Shown: positions 7,784 to 16,171 of the stretch, one piece after another
Position numbering within the stretch: the stretch's first letter is position 1
Layout: the number at the start of each line of letters is the position of its first letter
From: DSXH01 sp964532065
Lineage (GTDB): Bacteria; Bacteroidota; Ignavibacteria; Ignavibacteriales; Melioribacteraceae
Length of the DNA stretch: 25,418 nucleotides
Reading direction: 5' to 3'
Assembly: GCA_964532065.1 (NCBI GenBank)
Contig: CAZHHG010000038.1
Span: 1 to 25,418, forward strand
Made by a program: the position numbers and the translations under genes
Notes under the pieces: model-generated
What the model was told of the DNA's origin: nothing
The model's database searches: none
What the model saw: only the letters and a program-made list of their open reading frames with translations

Positions 7784-7885
7784 CTATTCAACATCAGATC
7801 TGAAGTAATGAAAGATCTTAAATGCCTTGTATGACATAAGAACAATTACAAGGAACATTGAACCGAGTAAAATGAACCCTGTCAT
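7784..7885 (-). CDS. 33-residue single-helix membrane protein, last gene of the dcw operon
   Basis: I do not recognise this small gene, but it looks real. Its ATG at 7883-7885 is preceded by AAAGGTG with a 5-nt gap, one of the better ribosome binding sites here. It begins 29 nt after the ftsZ stop and ends 8 nt before the operon terminator. The product starts MTGFILLGSMFLVIVLMSYK: an uncharged N-terminus, a hydrophobic helix at about residues 3-18, then a basic/aromatic segment (Lys20, Lys23, His26, Phe28, Arg29) and a short acidic end (S-D-V-E). By the positive-inside rule the C-terminus should be cytoplasmic. A 6-bp hairpin at 7893-7907 contains the ribosome binding site, so translation may depend on ribosomes finishing ftsZ. 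A divisome-linked role is only a guess from position. Confidence 0.72.
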   Translation of the reverse strand: MTGFILLGSMFLVIVLMSYKAFKIFHYFRSDVE

Positions 7886-7892
7886 ATCTTCA

Positions 7893-7907
7893 CCTTTATA
7901 TTAAAGG
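7893..7907 (-). promoter_or_regulatory. Small hairpin covering the ribosome binding site of the 33-codon gene
   Basis: The minus strand reads CCTTTAATATAAAGG: a 6-bp stem CCTTTA/TAAAGG with a 3-nt loop. Its 3' arm contains the AAAGG of the Shine-Dalgarno sequence. It begins 7 nt after the ftsZ stop codon, within reach of a terminating ribosome, which is the arrangement expected for translational coupling. The stem is short and AT-rich, so the effect may be modest. Confidence 0.4.
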
Positions 7908-7914
7908 ATCAATA

Positions 7915-9192
7915 TTAATCCATAATTTTTCTTAAGAACGAAGAGCTGTCCTCTTCATCAAACCTGGATTTGCTAAAGTCATTTTCTTCCATATAAATAT
8001 TCGGTTCGGTTTTAAAACCGCTTTGTATCATAGAATCGTCCGGGAATAGTTCCGGATCATTTCCTTTCGGTTTATAACGGAGAATAGTAGGGATATTAAG
8101 ATCGGCATTCTGATCCACTTCAATTTTCCCTTTTGCAAAACCGCCAACAGCAACCGCTTTTTTCTCTTTAACCTTCTCTTCTTTCTCTTTCTTAATGTTG
8201 CTGATTGTCTTGGTACCCATTTCCGTTCCGAATCCGGTTGCAATCACAGTATATGAAATGTACTCTGTCAATTCATCTTTATTTACGAGTCCAAATATGA
8301 TATTGGCTTCTTCGCCGGCAGCTTCGTAGATAACCTTATTACCCTCTTCAATTTCCTGCATGGTCATATTCGATGAACCGGAGACATTGAGAAGAATATT
8401 CTTTGCACCTTTGATTGAAATACCTTCGAGGAGCGGAGACGAAATAGCCTTTTGCGCCGCTTCGATCGCACGGTTTTCTCCGCTTGCGATACCGCAGCCC
8501 ATCAATGCCTGTCCGCTCTCTTTCATAACGGTTCGGACATCGGCAAAGTCGACATTTATAATTCCTGTAATTGTAATAATATCGGCAATACCTCTAGTAG
8601 CCTCGTAAAGGACTTCATTGGGTTTATCGAAAGCAGCGCGGGCGGCAGTGGAGCTATCGAGAATGCTCAAAATTCTACCGTTAGGAATGATAATCAAACT
8701 ATCCACATACTGGCGAAGTTCTTTAATGCCTTCATCGGCATTTTTCATTCTCTGTTTTCCTTCCCAGGCAAAAGGTTTGGTAACAATTCCTATCACCAGA
8801 GCGCCGAGGCTTTTAGCAATAGAAGCAACAATAGGAGCACCTCCGGTTCCTGTACCGCCGCCCATACCGGCAGTAACAAAAACCATATCGCTTCCTTCTA
8901 AGATGTGTGTGAGTTTTTCCCGGTCTTCTTCGATTGCCTTTTTGCCTACATTGGGATCTGCGCCGGCACCGAGTCCGCGCGTTACATTTGTTCCCACCTG
9001 AACTTTGTGCATAGCAAGACTACTGTCGAGAACCTGGGCGTCGGTATTAACGGCAACATATTCAACACCGCTCAAGCCGCGTTTGATCATGCTATCGATA
9101 GCATTGCAACCGCCGCCGCCAACACCAACGACTTTAATTTGTGCGGATAGTTTTTTAGGTTCTTCCATATCCAGAGTGACGAATTTAAGCAT
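7915..9192 (-). CDS. ftsZ: Cell division protein FtsZ
   Basis: A 425-residue tubulin-like GTPase that polymerises into the cytokinetic ring. The N-terminal nucleotide-binding region has KVVGVGGGGCN (about 20-30) and the tubulin signature GGGTGTG at 111-117. The catalytic synergy-loop segment NVDFADVRTVM with the paired aspartates (Asp215, Asp218) follows. A charged linker (about 330-365, KEKEEKVKEKK) leads to a conserved-peptide-like NIPTILRYK at about 366-374, the region that binds FtsA in other bacteria. Unusually, about 50 acidic residues follow it, ending SSFLRKIMD. The ATG has the strongest ribosome binding site of the operon (AAGGAGG, 4 nt before the start), fitting the high FtsZ levels cells need. 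It lies 23 nt after ftsA. Confidence 0.98.
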   Translation of the reverse strand: MLKFVTLDMEEPKKLSAQIKVVGVGGGGCNAIDSMIKRGLSGVEYVAVNTDAQVLDSSLAMHKVQVGTNVTRGLGAGADPNVGKKAIEEDREKLTHILEGSDMVFVTAGMGGGTGTGGAPIVASIAKSLGALVIGIVTKPFAWEGKQRMKNADEGIKELRQYVDSLIIIPNGRILSILDSSTAARAAFDKPNEVLYEATRGIADIITITGIINVDFADVRTVMKESGQALMGCGIASGENRAIEAAQKAISSPLLEGISIKGAKNILLNVSGSSNMTMQEIEEGNKVIYEAAGEEANIIFGLVNKDELTEYISYTVIATGFGTEMGTKTISNIKKEKEEKVKEKKAVAVGGFAKGKIEVDQNADLNIPTILRYKPKGNDPELFPDDSMIQSGFKTEPNIYMEENDFSKSRFDEEDSSSFLRKIMD

Positions 9193-9215
9193 ATAGCCTC
9201 CTTGTTGTGGTATTT

Positions 9216-10454
9216 TTATAGTTTTTCAAAAAAATCTTGTACTTTCTTAAATGCTTTACCAAAGCTGATCTTCTTTGCCGGAGCTTTTACAATTGTAAAA
9301 CTATCCGATGAAGATTTACCCGGAATTCCTTTTATCAATCCTGCGACTGTTGCGAATTCGGGGCTTTCAACTTCGTTAGAGAGTCCGGAGCCGAGTTCAA
9401 GCGGAACGCCGATTCTGGCCGGTAATCCGAAAACATCTTCAGCAAGCTCGGTACATCCTTTAAGAAGCGAGCCGCCGCCTGTTAAAACTACTCCCGCTTT
9501 TACCTTGTTTTTAAATCCGGTGTGGCGAAGTTCATTATCGATAAGGGAGAAGAGCTCACGCATTCTTACACTGATTATCTGCGTAAGAAGAGTAACCGGA
9601 ATTTTTATATTTCCCCTGGCACCAACACCCTTTATATATATATCCTCATCTTTAATAATAGCCGTTTCGGTTGCATACCCGTATTCTTTTTTCAGTTTTT
9701 CAGCATCCGTTGTAACAATTCCAAGAGTCTCCCGTATATCATTAGTAACCTGATTACCGGCAACCCCGATAACTTTAGTATGTTTAATCGCCTTCTTATG
9801 ATAGATTGCAATATCCGTAGTGCCGCCGCCAATATCGATCAGAAGTATCCCAAGGTCTTTTTCGTTTTCTTCAAGAACCGATAGACTTGAGGCAACCGGT
9901 TGAAGTATGTAATCCTTAACTACGAAACCAGCACGCTCAACCGATTTTTTTATATTCTGAATTGCGGGTACTGATGCAAGTACAACATGATTAACAGCTT
10001 CTAATCTCGAACCGCACATACCGATCGGATCTTCAATTCCTCCCTGGTAATCGACGAAATATTCTTCCGGAATAATGTGAAGGATTTGCCTGTCGGACGG
10101 AATTCTGATCGTCTGAACATCGGATTTGAGGCGTTCTAGATCAGTTGCCGCGATCTCATGTTCCGGGTTATTAATTGTAACATAATTCCTGTGCCGGAGT
10201 GATGTGATATGTTCGCCCGCAACACCAACATTAAGTTCCTTAACCGAGAGCCCGGCCCTGTTTGAAGCAATGTTCATAGCCTCAGTTATTGCTTCAGCGG
10301 TTTTCGAAATGTTTGCAACGAGACCTCTGTTCAATCCATCCGATGGGGCAATACCAAAACCGAGGATATTAACTGTGTTCTCCGCCTTTTCGGCAATTAC
10401 CGCACATACTTTTGTTGTACCAAGATCGAGCCCTGCAATTATATTTTTCTTCAT
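9216..10454 (-). CDS. ftsA: Cell division protein FtsA
   Basis: A 412-residue actin-like ATPase that tethers FtsZ filaments to the membrane and recruits later divisome proteins. The actin-fold nucleotide motifs are present: GLDLGTTK (8-15), DIGGGTTD (207-214) and the adenosine-loop LTGGGS (about 324-329). The FtsA-specific 1C region lies between about residues 85 and 165. The last 15 residues (FGKAFKKVQDFFEKL) make an amphipathic basic/aromatic helix, the membrane-targeting sequence, after a short linker. Length is normal. The start ATG overlaps the ftsQ stop by 4 nt (ATGA), indicating translational coupling. Confidence 0.97.
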   Translation of the reverse strand: MKKNIIAGLDLGTTKVCAVIAEKAENTVNILGFGIAPSDGLNRGLVANISKTAEAITEAMNIASNRAGLSVKELNVGVAGEHITSLRHRNYVTINNPEHEIAATDLERLKSDVQTIRIPSDRQILHIIPEEYFVDYQGGIEDPIGMCGSRLEAVNHVVLASVPAIQNIKKSVERAGFVVKDYILQPVASSLSVLEENEKDLGILLIDIGGGTTDIAIYHKKAIKHTKVIGVAGNQVTNDIRETLGIVTTDAEKLKKEYGYATETAIIKDEDIYIKGVGARGNIKIPVTLLTQIISVRMRELFSLIDNELRHTGFKNKVKAGVVLTGGGSLLKGCTELAEDVFGLPARIGVPLELGSGLSNEVESPEFATVAGLIKGIPGKSSSDSFTIVKAPAKKISFGKAFKKVQDFFEKL

Positions 10455-11221
10455 GATGTTTTATCCCCCTCGTTTGAGGTTTCCCGTATGCCCAGATAGA
10501 CATGTCCTCCATATCTCAAATCGACATATTTCATTATGTTATTTATCTCTTTCCCTTTCAGATAAGTCCATAGATTATTAAAATAAATTGTTCTTCTTAT
10601 TTCGCTTCCTCTTCCAATTATCACCGGATAATTGATAAAAGAGAATTCAAGCATAATGTCTCCGCCCGTCTGCATATCGACGGAGGAGAGCCCGTCGTAC
10701 AGTTCCGGGTTAATCAATTTGACGGCACTTATTATTTTTGACGCTGTAAGAATATCTTCATTATTCTTATAGTATTTCATCGATACAAGATCATTAATGA
10801 CCGGATTAATAATTACCGGGTAATCGATCCTACGGGTTTTCGGAAGCATCGGCAAAATCTGGAGATTATCGGTAACCAGAAATTGTTTATCCCCGTTGAG
10901 AAGAATCGATTCAAAATTTTTTTCAATCAATTTGACTGAAACTTTTCCGCTTCCGTCGTACCGGACATCGAGATTAGCAACATAAGGGTGCTTGCGCAGT
11001 CTGTCCTTTATTATTTCCGTTGTTAGTCCGGAGTACTGATTCCGGTCGAGGATATTGGCGAATTCAAAATATTGTTCCTTTGATAGATGAATATTCCCTT
11101 CGAGTGAAATTACATCTACTCTATCATTCTCCTTTTTATTCAGTGATAACGATAAATAGATTACCAGTCCGAGCATTACAAACAGAAGAGAGAGATTGAA
11201 TATTTTTTGTTTTTTAGTCAT
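10451..11221 (-). CDS. ftsQ: Cell division protein FtsQ/DivIB
   Basis: A 256-residue bitopic protein with a short basic cytoplasmic start (MTKKQK), one membrane span at about residues 8-27, and a periplasmic POTRA domain at about 36-105 (VDVISLEGNIHLSKEQYFEF ... LRKHPYVANLDVRY). The beta-rich FtsQ domain follows to the end (YPVIINPVIND, VDLRYGGHVYLGI). The phrases HPYVANLDVRYDGSGKVSV and KYVDLRYGG are typical of the family. FtsQ links early and late divisome proteins through FtsL/FtsB. It directly follows murC with no gap (murC stop at 11222), and no murB or ddl lies between them, unlike many dcw clusters. It overlaps ftsA by 4 nt. Confidence 0.92.
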   Translation of the reverse strand: MTKKQKIFNLSLLFVMLGLVIYLSLSLNKKENDRVDVISLEGNIHLSKEQYFEFANILDRNQYSGLTTEIIKDRLRKHPYVANLDVRYDGSGKVSVKLIEKNFESILLNGDKQFLVTDNLQILPMLPKTRRIDYPVIINPVINDLVSMKYYKNNEDILTASKIISAVKLINPELYDGLSSVDMQTGGDIMLEFSFINYPVIIGRGSEIRRTIYFNNLWTYLKGKEINNIMKYVDLRYGGHVYLGIRETSNEGDKTS

Positions 11222-12601
11222 CTACTTTTTTGTTTTAATCAGATCGATAAATTTTTCGCCGAATTTCCAGATATCACCGGCGCCAAGTGTAATTACGATA
11301 TCATCTTTTCTGTAAATCTTCTTAAGCAATTCAGGTATTTTGGTTTTATCGGGTTCGTAGTAAACATTTTTATGACCGAATTTTTTCGCAGTGTCCGCAA
11401 TAAGCTGACCGGTAATTCCCTCAATCGGTTTTTCTCTAGCCGGGTAAACATCAGTACAAATAAAAATATCCGAATTAAGAAACGATCTGCCGAATTCGTA
11501 ATAAAAATCTCTTGTCCTAGAAAAGAGATGCGGCTGGAAAACAGCGACCAGTCTTCTGTTCCATCCCCTTCTGATGCCGTCGAGAGTAACGTTGATTTCG
11601 GTTGGATGATGTCCATAATCATCAATAACCATAATCTCGTTATCATACTTTTTTTCGAAACGTCTGTAAACCCCGGTGAAAGAACCGAGTGCTTTCTGAA
11701 TAACACTGAAATCAACTCCCATTTCATGTGCTATTGTTACTGCTACAAGGGAATTACGGACATTATGAAGTCCCGGGATATTCAATTTAATTCTACCGAG
11801 TTCTTTACCTTTATATATAAGAGTATATTCCGATGAATTTTCTTTATGGATAATATCAACAGCGCGAACATCCGCCTGAGGTGTAAGTCCATAAGTAAAT
11901 ATTTTCTTGTTTATCAGCGGAATAATATCCTGAAGAGCAGGTTCATCCAGACAAAGAACAACAAATCCGAAGAAAGGAACTTTATTGGCAAACTCAATGA
12001 ATGCCGATTTTATATCCTCCAGGTCCTTGTAGGTATCCAGATGTTCTTTTTCAAGAGTTGTAAGCGCCGCAATTACAGGTGTAAGTTTCAGAAAAGTCCT
12101 GTCGAATTCATCTGCTTCAACAACAATGTAATCTCCTTTGCCAAGGCGGGCATTGGTTCCGCCGAGACTGCTCAGTTTACCGCCTACAATTATCGTAGGA
12201 TCGATAGCCGCTTCTGTAAGAACGAGTCCGACCATAGAAGTAGTAGTTGTTTTTCCGTGAGTACCGGCAATACCGATACCATATTTCATACGCATACATT
12301 CGGCTAACATTTCGGAACGTTTAATTACCGGGATTTTTCTTTCGATAGCAGCTTTAACTTCCGGATTATCCAGATTAACAGCCGAAGAATAGACCACAAC
12401 ATCGGCCTGCGTCAGATTTTCGGAAGAATGACCTTCGTAGATCTTAATGCCAAGGCTTTCGAGCCGGTCGGTCACTTCGGTTTTATTGAGGTCGGATCCC
12501 GTAATGGTGAATCCCTGGCTCAATAGGATCTCGGCAATACCGCTCATTCCAATACCGCCGATGCCGATGAAGTGTACATTCTTAACTGTTTGCATCATCA
12601 T
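11222..12601 (-). CDS. murC: UDP-N-acetylmuramate--L-alanine ligase
   Basis: A 459-residue Mur ligase, normal length, that adds L-alanine to UDP-MurNAc in the cytoplasm using ATP. The N-terminal UDP-binding Rossmann motif is FIGIGGIGMSGIAE (11-24), the ATP P-loop is GTHGKTTTT (113-121), and VVEADEFDRTFL (about 160-171) is the central acidic motif. The C-terminal domain carries IDDYGHHPTE and FQPHLFSRTRDF. The GTHGKT form of the P-loop separates MurC from MurD, MurE and MurF. Three ATG codons follow each other at the start, with an AAGGG about 9 nt before the first. The gene lies 12 nt after murG and abuts ftsQ. Confidence 0.98.
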   Translation of the reverse strand: MMMQTVKNVHFIGIGGIGMSGIAEILLSQGFTITGSDLNKTEVTDRLESLGIKIYEGHSSENLTQADVVVYSSAVNLDNPEVKAAIERKIPVIKRSEMLAECMRMKYGIGIAGTHGKTTTTSMVGLVLTEAAIDPTIIVGGKLSSLGGTNARLGKGDYIVVEADEFDRTFLKLTPVIAALTTLEKEHLDTYKDLEDIKSAFIEFANKVPFFGFVVLCLDEPALQDIIPLINKKIFTYGLTPQADVRAVDIIHKENSSEYTLIYKGKELGRIKLNIPGLHNVRNSLVAVTIAHEMGVDFSVIQKALGSFTGVYRRFEKKYDNEIMVIDDYGHHPTEINVTLDGIRRGWNRRLVAVFQPHLFSRTRDFYYEFGRSFLNSDIFICTDVYPAREKPIEGITGQLIADTAKKFGHKNVYYEPDKTKIPELLKKIYRKDDIVITLGAGDIWKFGEKFIDLIKTKK

Positions 12602-12613
12602 GATAAAAAACCC

Positions 12614-13714
12614 TTATATACTTTCGGCCATTTTAATAATGCTGCCGGCAATTATTTTAACGGCTTCCGGTTTTGCGAAAGCCTTAATATTTTCCCTTAG
12701 TGAATTCAATTTCATTTCATCCGAGATCAACTCAATAATTCGGGGAGTGAGTTCAGATTTCAGATTTTTATCTTCAATCATAATCGCAGCAGATGCATCA
12801 CTTATTGTTTTTGCATTTTTGAACTGATGATCGGCCGCAACATGAGAAGATGGAATAAAGATTACAGGAATACCGAGAAACGATACTTCGGTTATAGTCG
12901 TTGCACCTGCTCTTGCGATAAGCAGGTCGCACGCTGAGTAGGCCGCCGACATATCATCAATAAACTTCATTACCTTTACATCATTCCCTTCAAATTTTTT
13001 ATACTGCTCATAGTAGAATGGACCCGTCTGCCAAATCAGCTGAATATTTTTACTAATCAGGTCATTAACAGAGAGAGCTACAGCTTCGTTAATATCGCGG
13101 GCGCCCCCGCTTCCCCCTATAACCAGAACTGTTTTTTTACCGGTCTGAAGACTGAATTTTTTCAATGCATCGGATTTTGGAATCAACTTCAGATTCAATC
13201 TTACCGGATTACCGCTCAGTTTTAATTTCTGCTGGTCGCGGAAATATTTTTTCGATTCTTCAAATGTTATATGAATCTCATCAGCTTTCTTTTCAAGCAG
13301 CCTGTTAGTAACGCCGGGATAGCTATTCTGTTCAAGCAGAACAATTTTGGATCCGAGAACAGAAGCGCCCCAGACAGCAGGGCCGGAAACATACGCGCCG
13401 GATCCGATTGCAACTCTCGGCCTAAATTTCAATGAGATCAGAAGCGATTGAATCATTGAGACGAACAATTTAAGCGGGAAAAGAATATTTGCTAATGTAA
13501 GCTTACGTGAAAATCCGCTTATCCAGATCGACTTAAAATTAAATCCGTACTCCGGAACCACACGAGATTCAATTTTATCTGAGGTCCCGACAAATAAAAT
13601 TTCGGCTTCCGGTTTCATAAGCTTAATCTGCTGAGCAACGGCAAGAGCAGGATAGAGATGTCCCCCGGTTCCGCCGCCCGCAAAAAGAAAACGATATATA
13701 CTTGTCCGGCTCAT
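12614..13714 (-). CDS. murG: UDP-GlcNAc transferase MurG (lipid II synthase)
   Basis: A 366-residue GT28 glycosyltransferase that adds GlcNAc to lipid I on the inner face of the membrane, giving lipid II. The N-terminal glycine loop AGGGTGGHLYPALA (about 12-25) and the second G-loop IGSGAYVSGPA, followed by LLEQNSYPG, form the acceptor side. In the C-terminal donor domain, VIGGSGGARDIN and ARAGATTITEVSFLGIP carry the UDP-GlcNAc-binding residues. A hydrophobic/basic patch (LFPLKLFVSMIQSLLISLKF, about 79-98) fits membrane association. It overlaps ftsW by 4 nt (ATGA) and is followed by murC after 12 nt. Confidence 0.98.
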   Translation of the reverse strand: MSRTSIYRFLFAGGGTGGHLYPALAVAQQIKLMKPEAEILFVGTSDKIESRVVPEYGFNFKSIWISGFSRKLTLANILFPLKLFVSMIQSLLISLKFRPRVAIGSGAYVSGPAVWGASVLGSKIVLLEQNSYPGVTNRLLEKKADEIHITFEESKKYFRDQQKLKLSGNPVRLNLKLIPKSDALKKFSLQTGKKTVLVIGGSGGARDINEAVALSVNDLISKNIQLIWQTGPFYYEQYKKFEGNDVKVMKFIDDMSAAYSACDLLIARAGATTITEVSFLGIPVIFIPSSHVAADHQFKNAKTISDASAAIMIEDKNLKSELTPRIIELISDEMKLNSLRENIKAFAKPEAVKIIAGSIIKMAESI

Positions 13715-14823
13715 CCTACCTGCGCAATCCTTAATTCTTCTGTTGCCATCGACTGGCGGGCAACATTTACAATAATTCCGGTTGATACTGCAAAAAGAAT
13801 AATCGACGTTCCGCCGAAGCTTATAAAAGGAAGTGTAATTCCTGTTGTTGGAAGTATACCGGTTACCACTCCGGCATTTATAAATGCACTTAGAATTATG
13901 TTGAAACCGAGTCCGAATACAAGGAGCTGTCCAAATCGATCCTGAGATTTCTTAGCGATTATCAGACATATTATAAAAAGAACAAGATAGAAGAAGAGAA
14001 CCGTAACGGTTCCGACAAAACCCATTTCCTCTCCGAGGATGGAAAAAATAAAATCGCCGTAAGATTCAGGAAGAAAAAGATCGCTCTGCCTGCTGTGTCC
14101 TAATCCGAGTCCGAACCATCCACCGCTGCCGAGCGCAATTTTTGCCTGGGTAACCTGAATATTAATATCGCCGCCGGAGGATAAACTGTTTATAAAAGTT
14201 AAGACTCTTTCGCGAGAGTGTTTGAATATCATAATTCCGATTGAAGCAATTCCGAAAACTGAAAGGAAAGTAAATCCAATATGCTTAAATCTTGCGCCGC
14301 CGATATAAAGCATAGTGAATCCCGTTGCGGCAATTATCAGACTTGTACTAACATTCGGCTGTACGAGAATCAGTCCGCTTACAACTATAATCCAGATAAG
14401 CGGGAAAACAAATCCGCCTTTGAACTCGGAAATTTTCTGATCGAACTTTTCAATCATAACCGCCAGGTGCATAATCAGAATCAGTTTTGCCGCTTCCGAA
14501 GGCTGGAACTGAATAAAACCGAGGTCGATCCATCTCGAAGCACCCTTCACTTTAGGTGCAAACAAAAATGTAAATACTAACAGAACAATAACACCGATAA
14601 GAAGATGCTTGCTGTATTTGCGGTAGTTGTCATATGGAATCTGGGCAAAGACCCAGAATAGAAATCCTGCTGCAATAACTTTCCAAAGATGAGATTTGAA
14701 AAGGAAATAAATGTTATTGAATTTCGAGATACTGTATGTACTGCTGGCAGTAAAGACCATAATTGCGCCGAGAAGCATAAAAGCCACCACAAGCAGAATG
14801 AATATTTTTACAAGACCTTTCAT
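13711..14823 (-). CDS. ftsW: SEDS peptidoglycan glycosyltransferase FtsW
   Basis: A polytopic protein of about 370 residues with around ten spans. FtsW is the septal lipid II polymerase paired with FtsI. SEDS signatures are clear: GASRWIDLGFIQFQPSEAAK in the first half, then the large-loop region LGSGGWFGLGLGHSRQSD and ESYGDFIFSILGEEMGFVG. The ending TGITLPFISFGGTSII is the family C-terminal motif. Start choice: an upstream ATG at 14869-14871 would add 16 residues but overlap murD by 47 nt without a ribosome binding site. The ATG at 14821-14823, 1 nt after the murD stop, gives an N-terminus MKGLVKIFILL that fits the family and is preferred. It overlaps murG by 4 nt. Confidence 0.95.
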   Translation of the reverse strand: MKGLVKIFILLVVAFMLLGAIMVFTASSTYSISKFNNIYFLFKSHLWKVIAAGFLFWVFAQIPYDNYRKYSKHLLIGVIVLLVFTFLFAPKVKGASRWIDLGFIQFQPSEAAKLILIMHLAVMIEKFDQKISEFKGGFVFPLIWIIVVSGLILVQPNVSTSLIIAATGFTMLYIGGARFKHIGFTFLSVFGIASIGIMIFKHSRERVLTFINSLSSGGDINIQVTQAKIALGSGGWFGLGLGHSRQSDLFLPESYGDFIFSILGEEMGFVGTVTVLFFYLVLFIICLIIAKKSQDRFGQLLVFGLGFNIILSAFINAGVVTGILPTTGITLPFISFGGTSIILFAVSTGIIVNVARQSMATEELRIAQVG

Positions 14824-14824
14824 A

Positions 14825-16171
14825 TTATAGATTATTAACCGCCTTTTTGAAAACTCTTCCTCTGTGTTCATAATCTGTGAACATATCGAAACTGGCGCAT
14901 GCCGGGGATAATAGAACTACAGAACCGGGTAAAGCCTGAAGCATAGCCGATTCAACACATTCCTCGAGAGAGTTTTTAATTTCCGTTTCAACAATTGATT
15001 CAAAAAAACTTTTAACTTTTTCAGCCGAGACACCGATCGCATAGATTTTTTTAACATTGCTGCGCACAAGTGATTCAATCTGTGAATAGTCGTTCCCTTT
15101 ATCTTTACCTCCGAGTATCAGGTAGACCGGTTTTTCAAAACTCTTAAGCGCAACCACCACAGAATCTACATTAGTAGCTTTGGAATCATTATAATATTCA
15201 ACACCGTTTAGTTCGCGAACAAATTCTATTCTGTGCTCGACACCATGGAACGACTTAAATGCGCTGCGGATTTTCATGTTAGGCAGGTTTAAAGTTTTGG
15301 CAACCGCCAGAACCGCCAGAGCATTAGCAACATTGTGTTCTCCTTTTATAAAAAGATCAGTAACCGGGCAAACTTCTTCAAGAGCACCGAACCAGGCAAA
15401 GAACATCTTACCTTTTCTTACAAAAGCACCAGCGGGAACTTCCTTATGAAGAGAAAAACTTAATTTCTGAACACGCTTATTCTGCAAGGTAATTGATGTG
15501 TTAAGATCGTCGGCATTAAACAGAAAGAAATCCGATTCATCCTGATTAGCAGAGATTTTTATTTTAGAAGCGATGTAGTTTTCCAGTTTATTCTGATACC
15601 GGTCCAGATGGTCGGGTGTAATATTGAGAACGACCGAGAAAAAGGGTTTGAATTTTTCTGTAAAGTCGAGCTGGAAACTTGAAGTTTCGAGCGAAACAAA
15701 TTGATCCTCTTTAACATCCAGAACAATTTCGGAAAAGGCATTGCCGATATTTCCGGCTGAATAAGATTTGATTCCGCATTCGTTCAGCGTATGATTCATA
15801 AGTGCCGTTGTAGTAGTTTTTCCATTTGTACCGGTAATAGCAATAATTCCGCCTTTACAGAACCATGAAGCAAATTCAACTTCGCTTATAATTTTTATTT
15901 TCTTTGCAGCCGCGGTTTTCAGTACTTCCGAATCAGTGGGAACACCCGGGCTTGTAATCATTAGATCACATTCATAAACTCTTTCCGAATGACCGCCAAG
16001 CTCAAAATCAATTCCTTCCGATTCAAAGAGGGCGACTGATGATTTCAATTTTTCCTCGTTACCAGAATCACTTACAAACGGAACTGCGCCGAGTTTTTTT
16101 GAGAGTCGAGCCGCTCCGATACCGCTTCTTACAGCTCCGATAATCGATATTTTCTTCCCCTTTATTTCCAT
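14825..16171 (-). CDS. murD: UDP-N-acetylmuramoylalanine--D-glutamate ligase
   Basis: A 448-residue Mur ligase that adds D-glutamate to UDP-MurNAc-L-Ala. It has an N-terminal nucleotide-binding region (ISIIGAVRSGIGAARL, about 8-23), the P-loop TGTNGKTTTT (113-122), the central LNITPDHLDRY, the HNVANALAVLAVAK segment, HRIEFVREL with YYNDSKATN (substrate and catalytic residues), and the C-terminal LLSPACASFDMFTDYEHRG, which is a MurD hallmark. The usual N-terminal GLGKSG appears here as GAVRSG. Its start ATG shares one base with the mraY stop (TAATG), implying tight coupling. It ends 1 nt before ftsW. Confidence 0.98.
   Translation of the reverse strand: MEIKGKKISIIGAVRSGIGAARLSKKLGAVPFVSDSGNEEKLKSSVALFESEGIDFELGGHSERVYECDLMITSPGVPTDSEVLKTAAAKKIKIISEVEFASWFCKGGIIAITGTNGKTTTTALMNHTLNECGIKSYSAGNIGNAFSEIVLDVKEDQFVSLETSSFQLDFTEKFKPFFSVVLNITPDHLDRYQNKLENYIASKIKISANQDESDFFLFNADDLNTSITLQNKRVQKLSFSLHKEVPAGAFVRKGKMFFAWFGALEEVCPVTDLFIKGEHNVANALAVLAVAKTLNLPNMKIRSAFKSFHGVEHRIEFVRELNGVEYYNDSKATNVDSVVVALKSFEKPVYLILGGKDKGNDYSQIESLVRSNVKKIYAIGVSAEKVKSFFESIVETEIKNSLEECVESAMLQALPGSVVLLSPACASFDMFTDYEHRGRVFKKAVNNL

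Noticed and set aside
8452..9753. Long open frames on the plus strand opposite ftsZ and ftsA (about 8452-8901, 8618-9001, 9202-9753).
   Set aside because: They lie wholly antisense to well-conserved genes, give low-complexity Ser/Pro/Ala-rich or Asn/Ser-rich products, and have no ribosome binding site. They are by-products of codon use on the other strand.
11207..12307. Plus-strand frames opposite murC (about 11207-11836 and 11846-12307).
   Set aside because: Antisense to murC, with Cys/Ser/Phe/Asn-rich products that resemble no protein family and no initiation signal.
14824..14871. A longer FtsW beginning at ATG 14871.
   Set aside because: It overlaps murD by 47 nt with no ribosome binding site. 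ATG 14823 starts just before the first membrane span as in other FtsW proteins.
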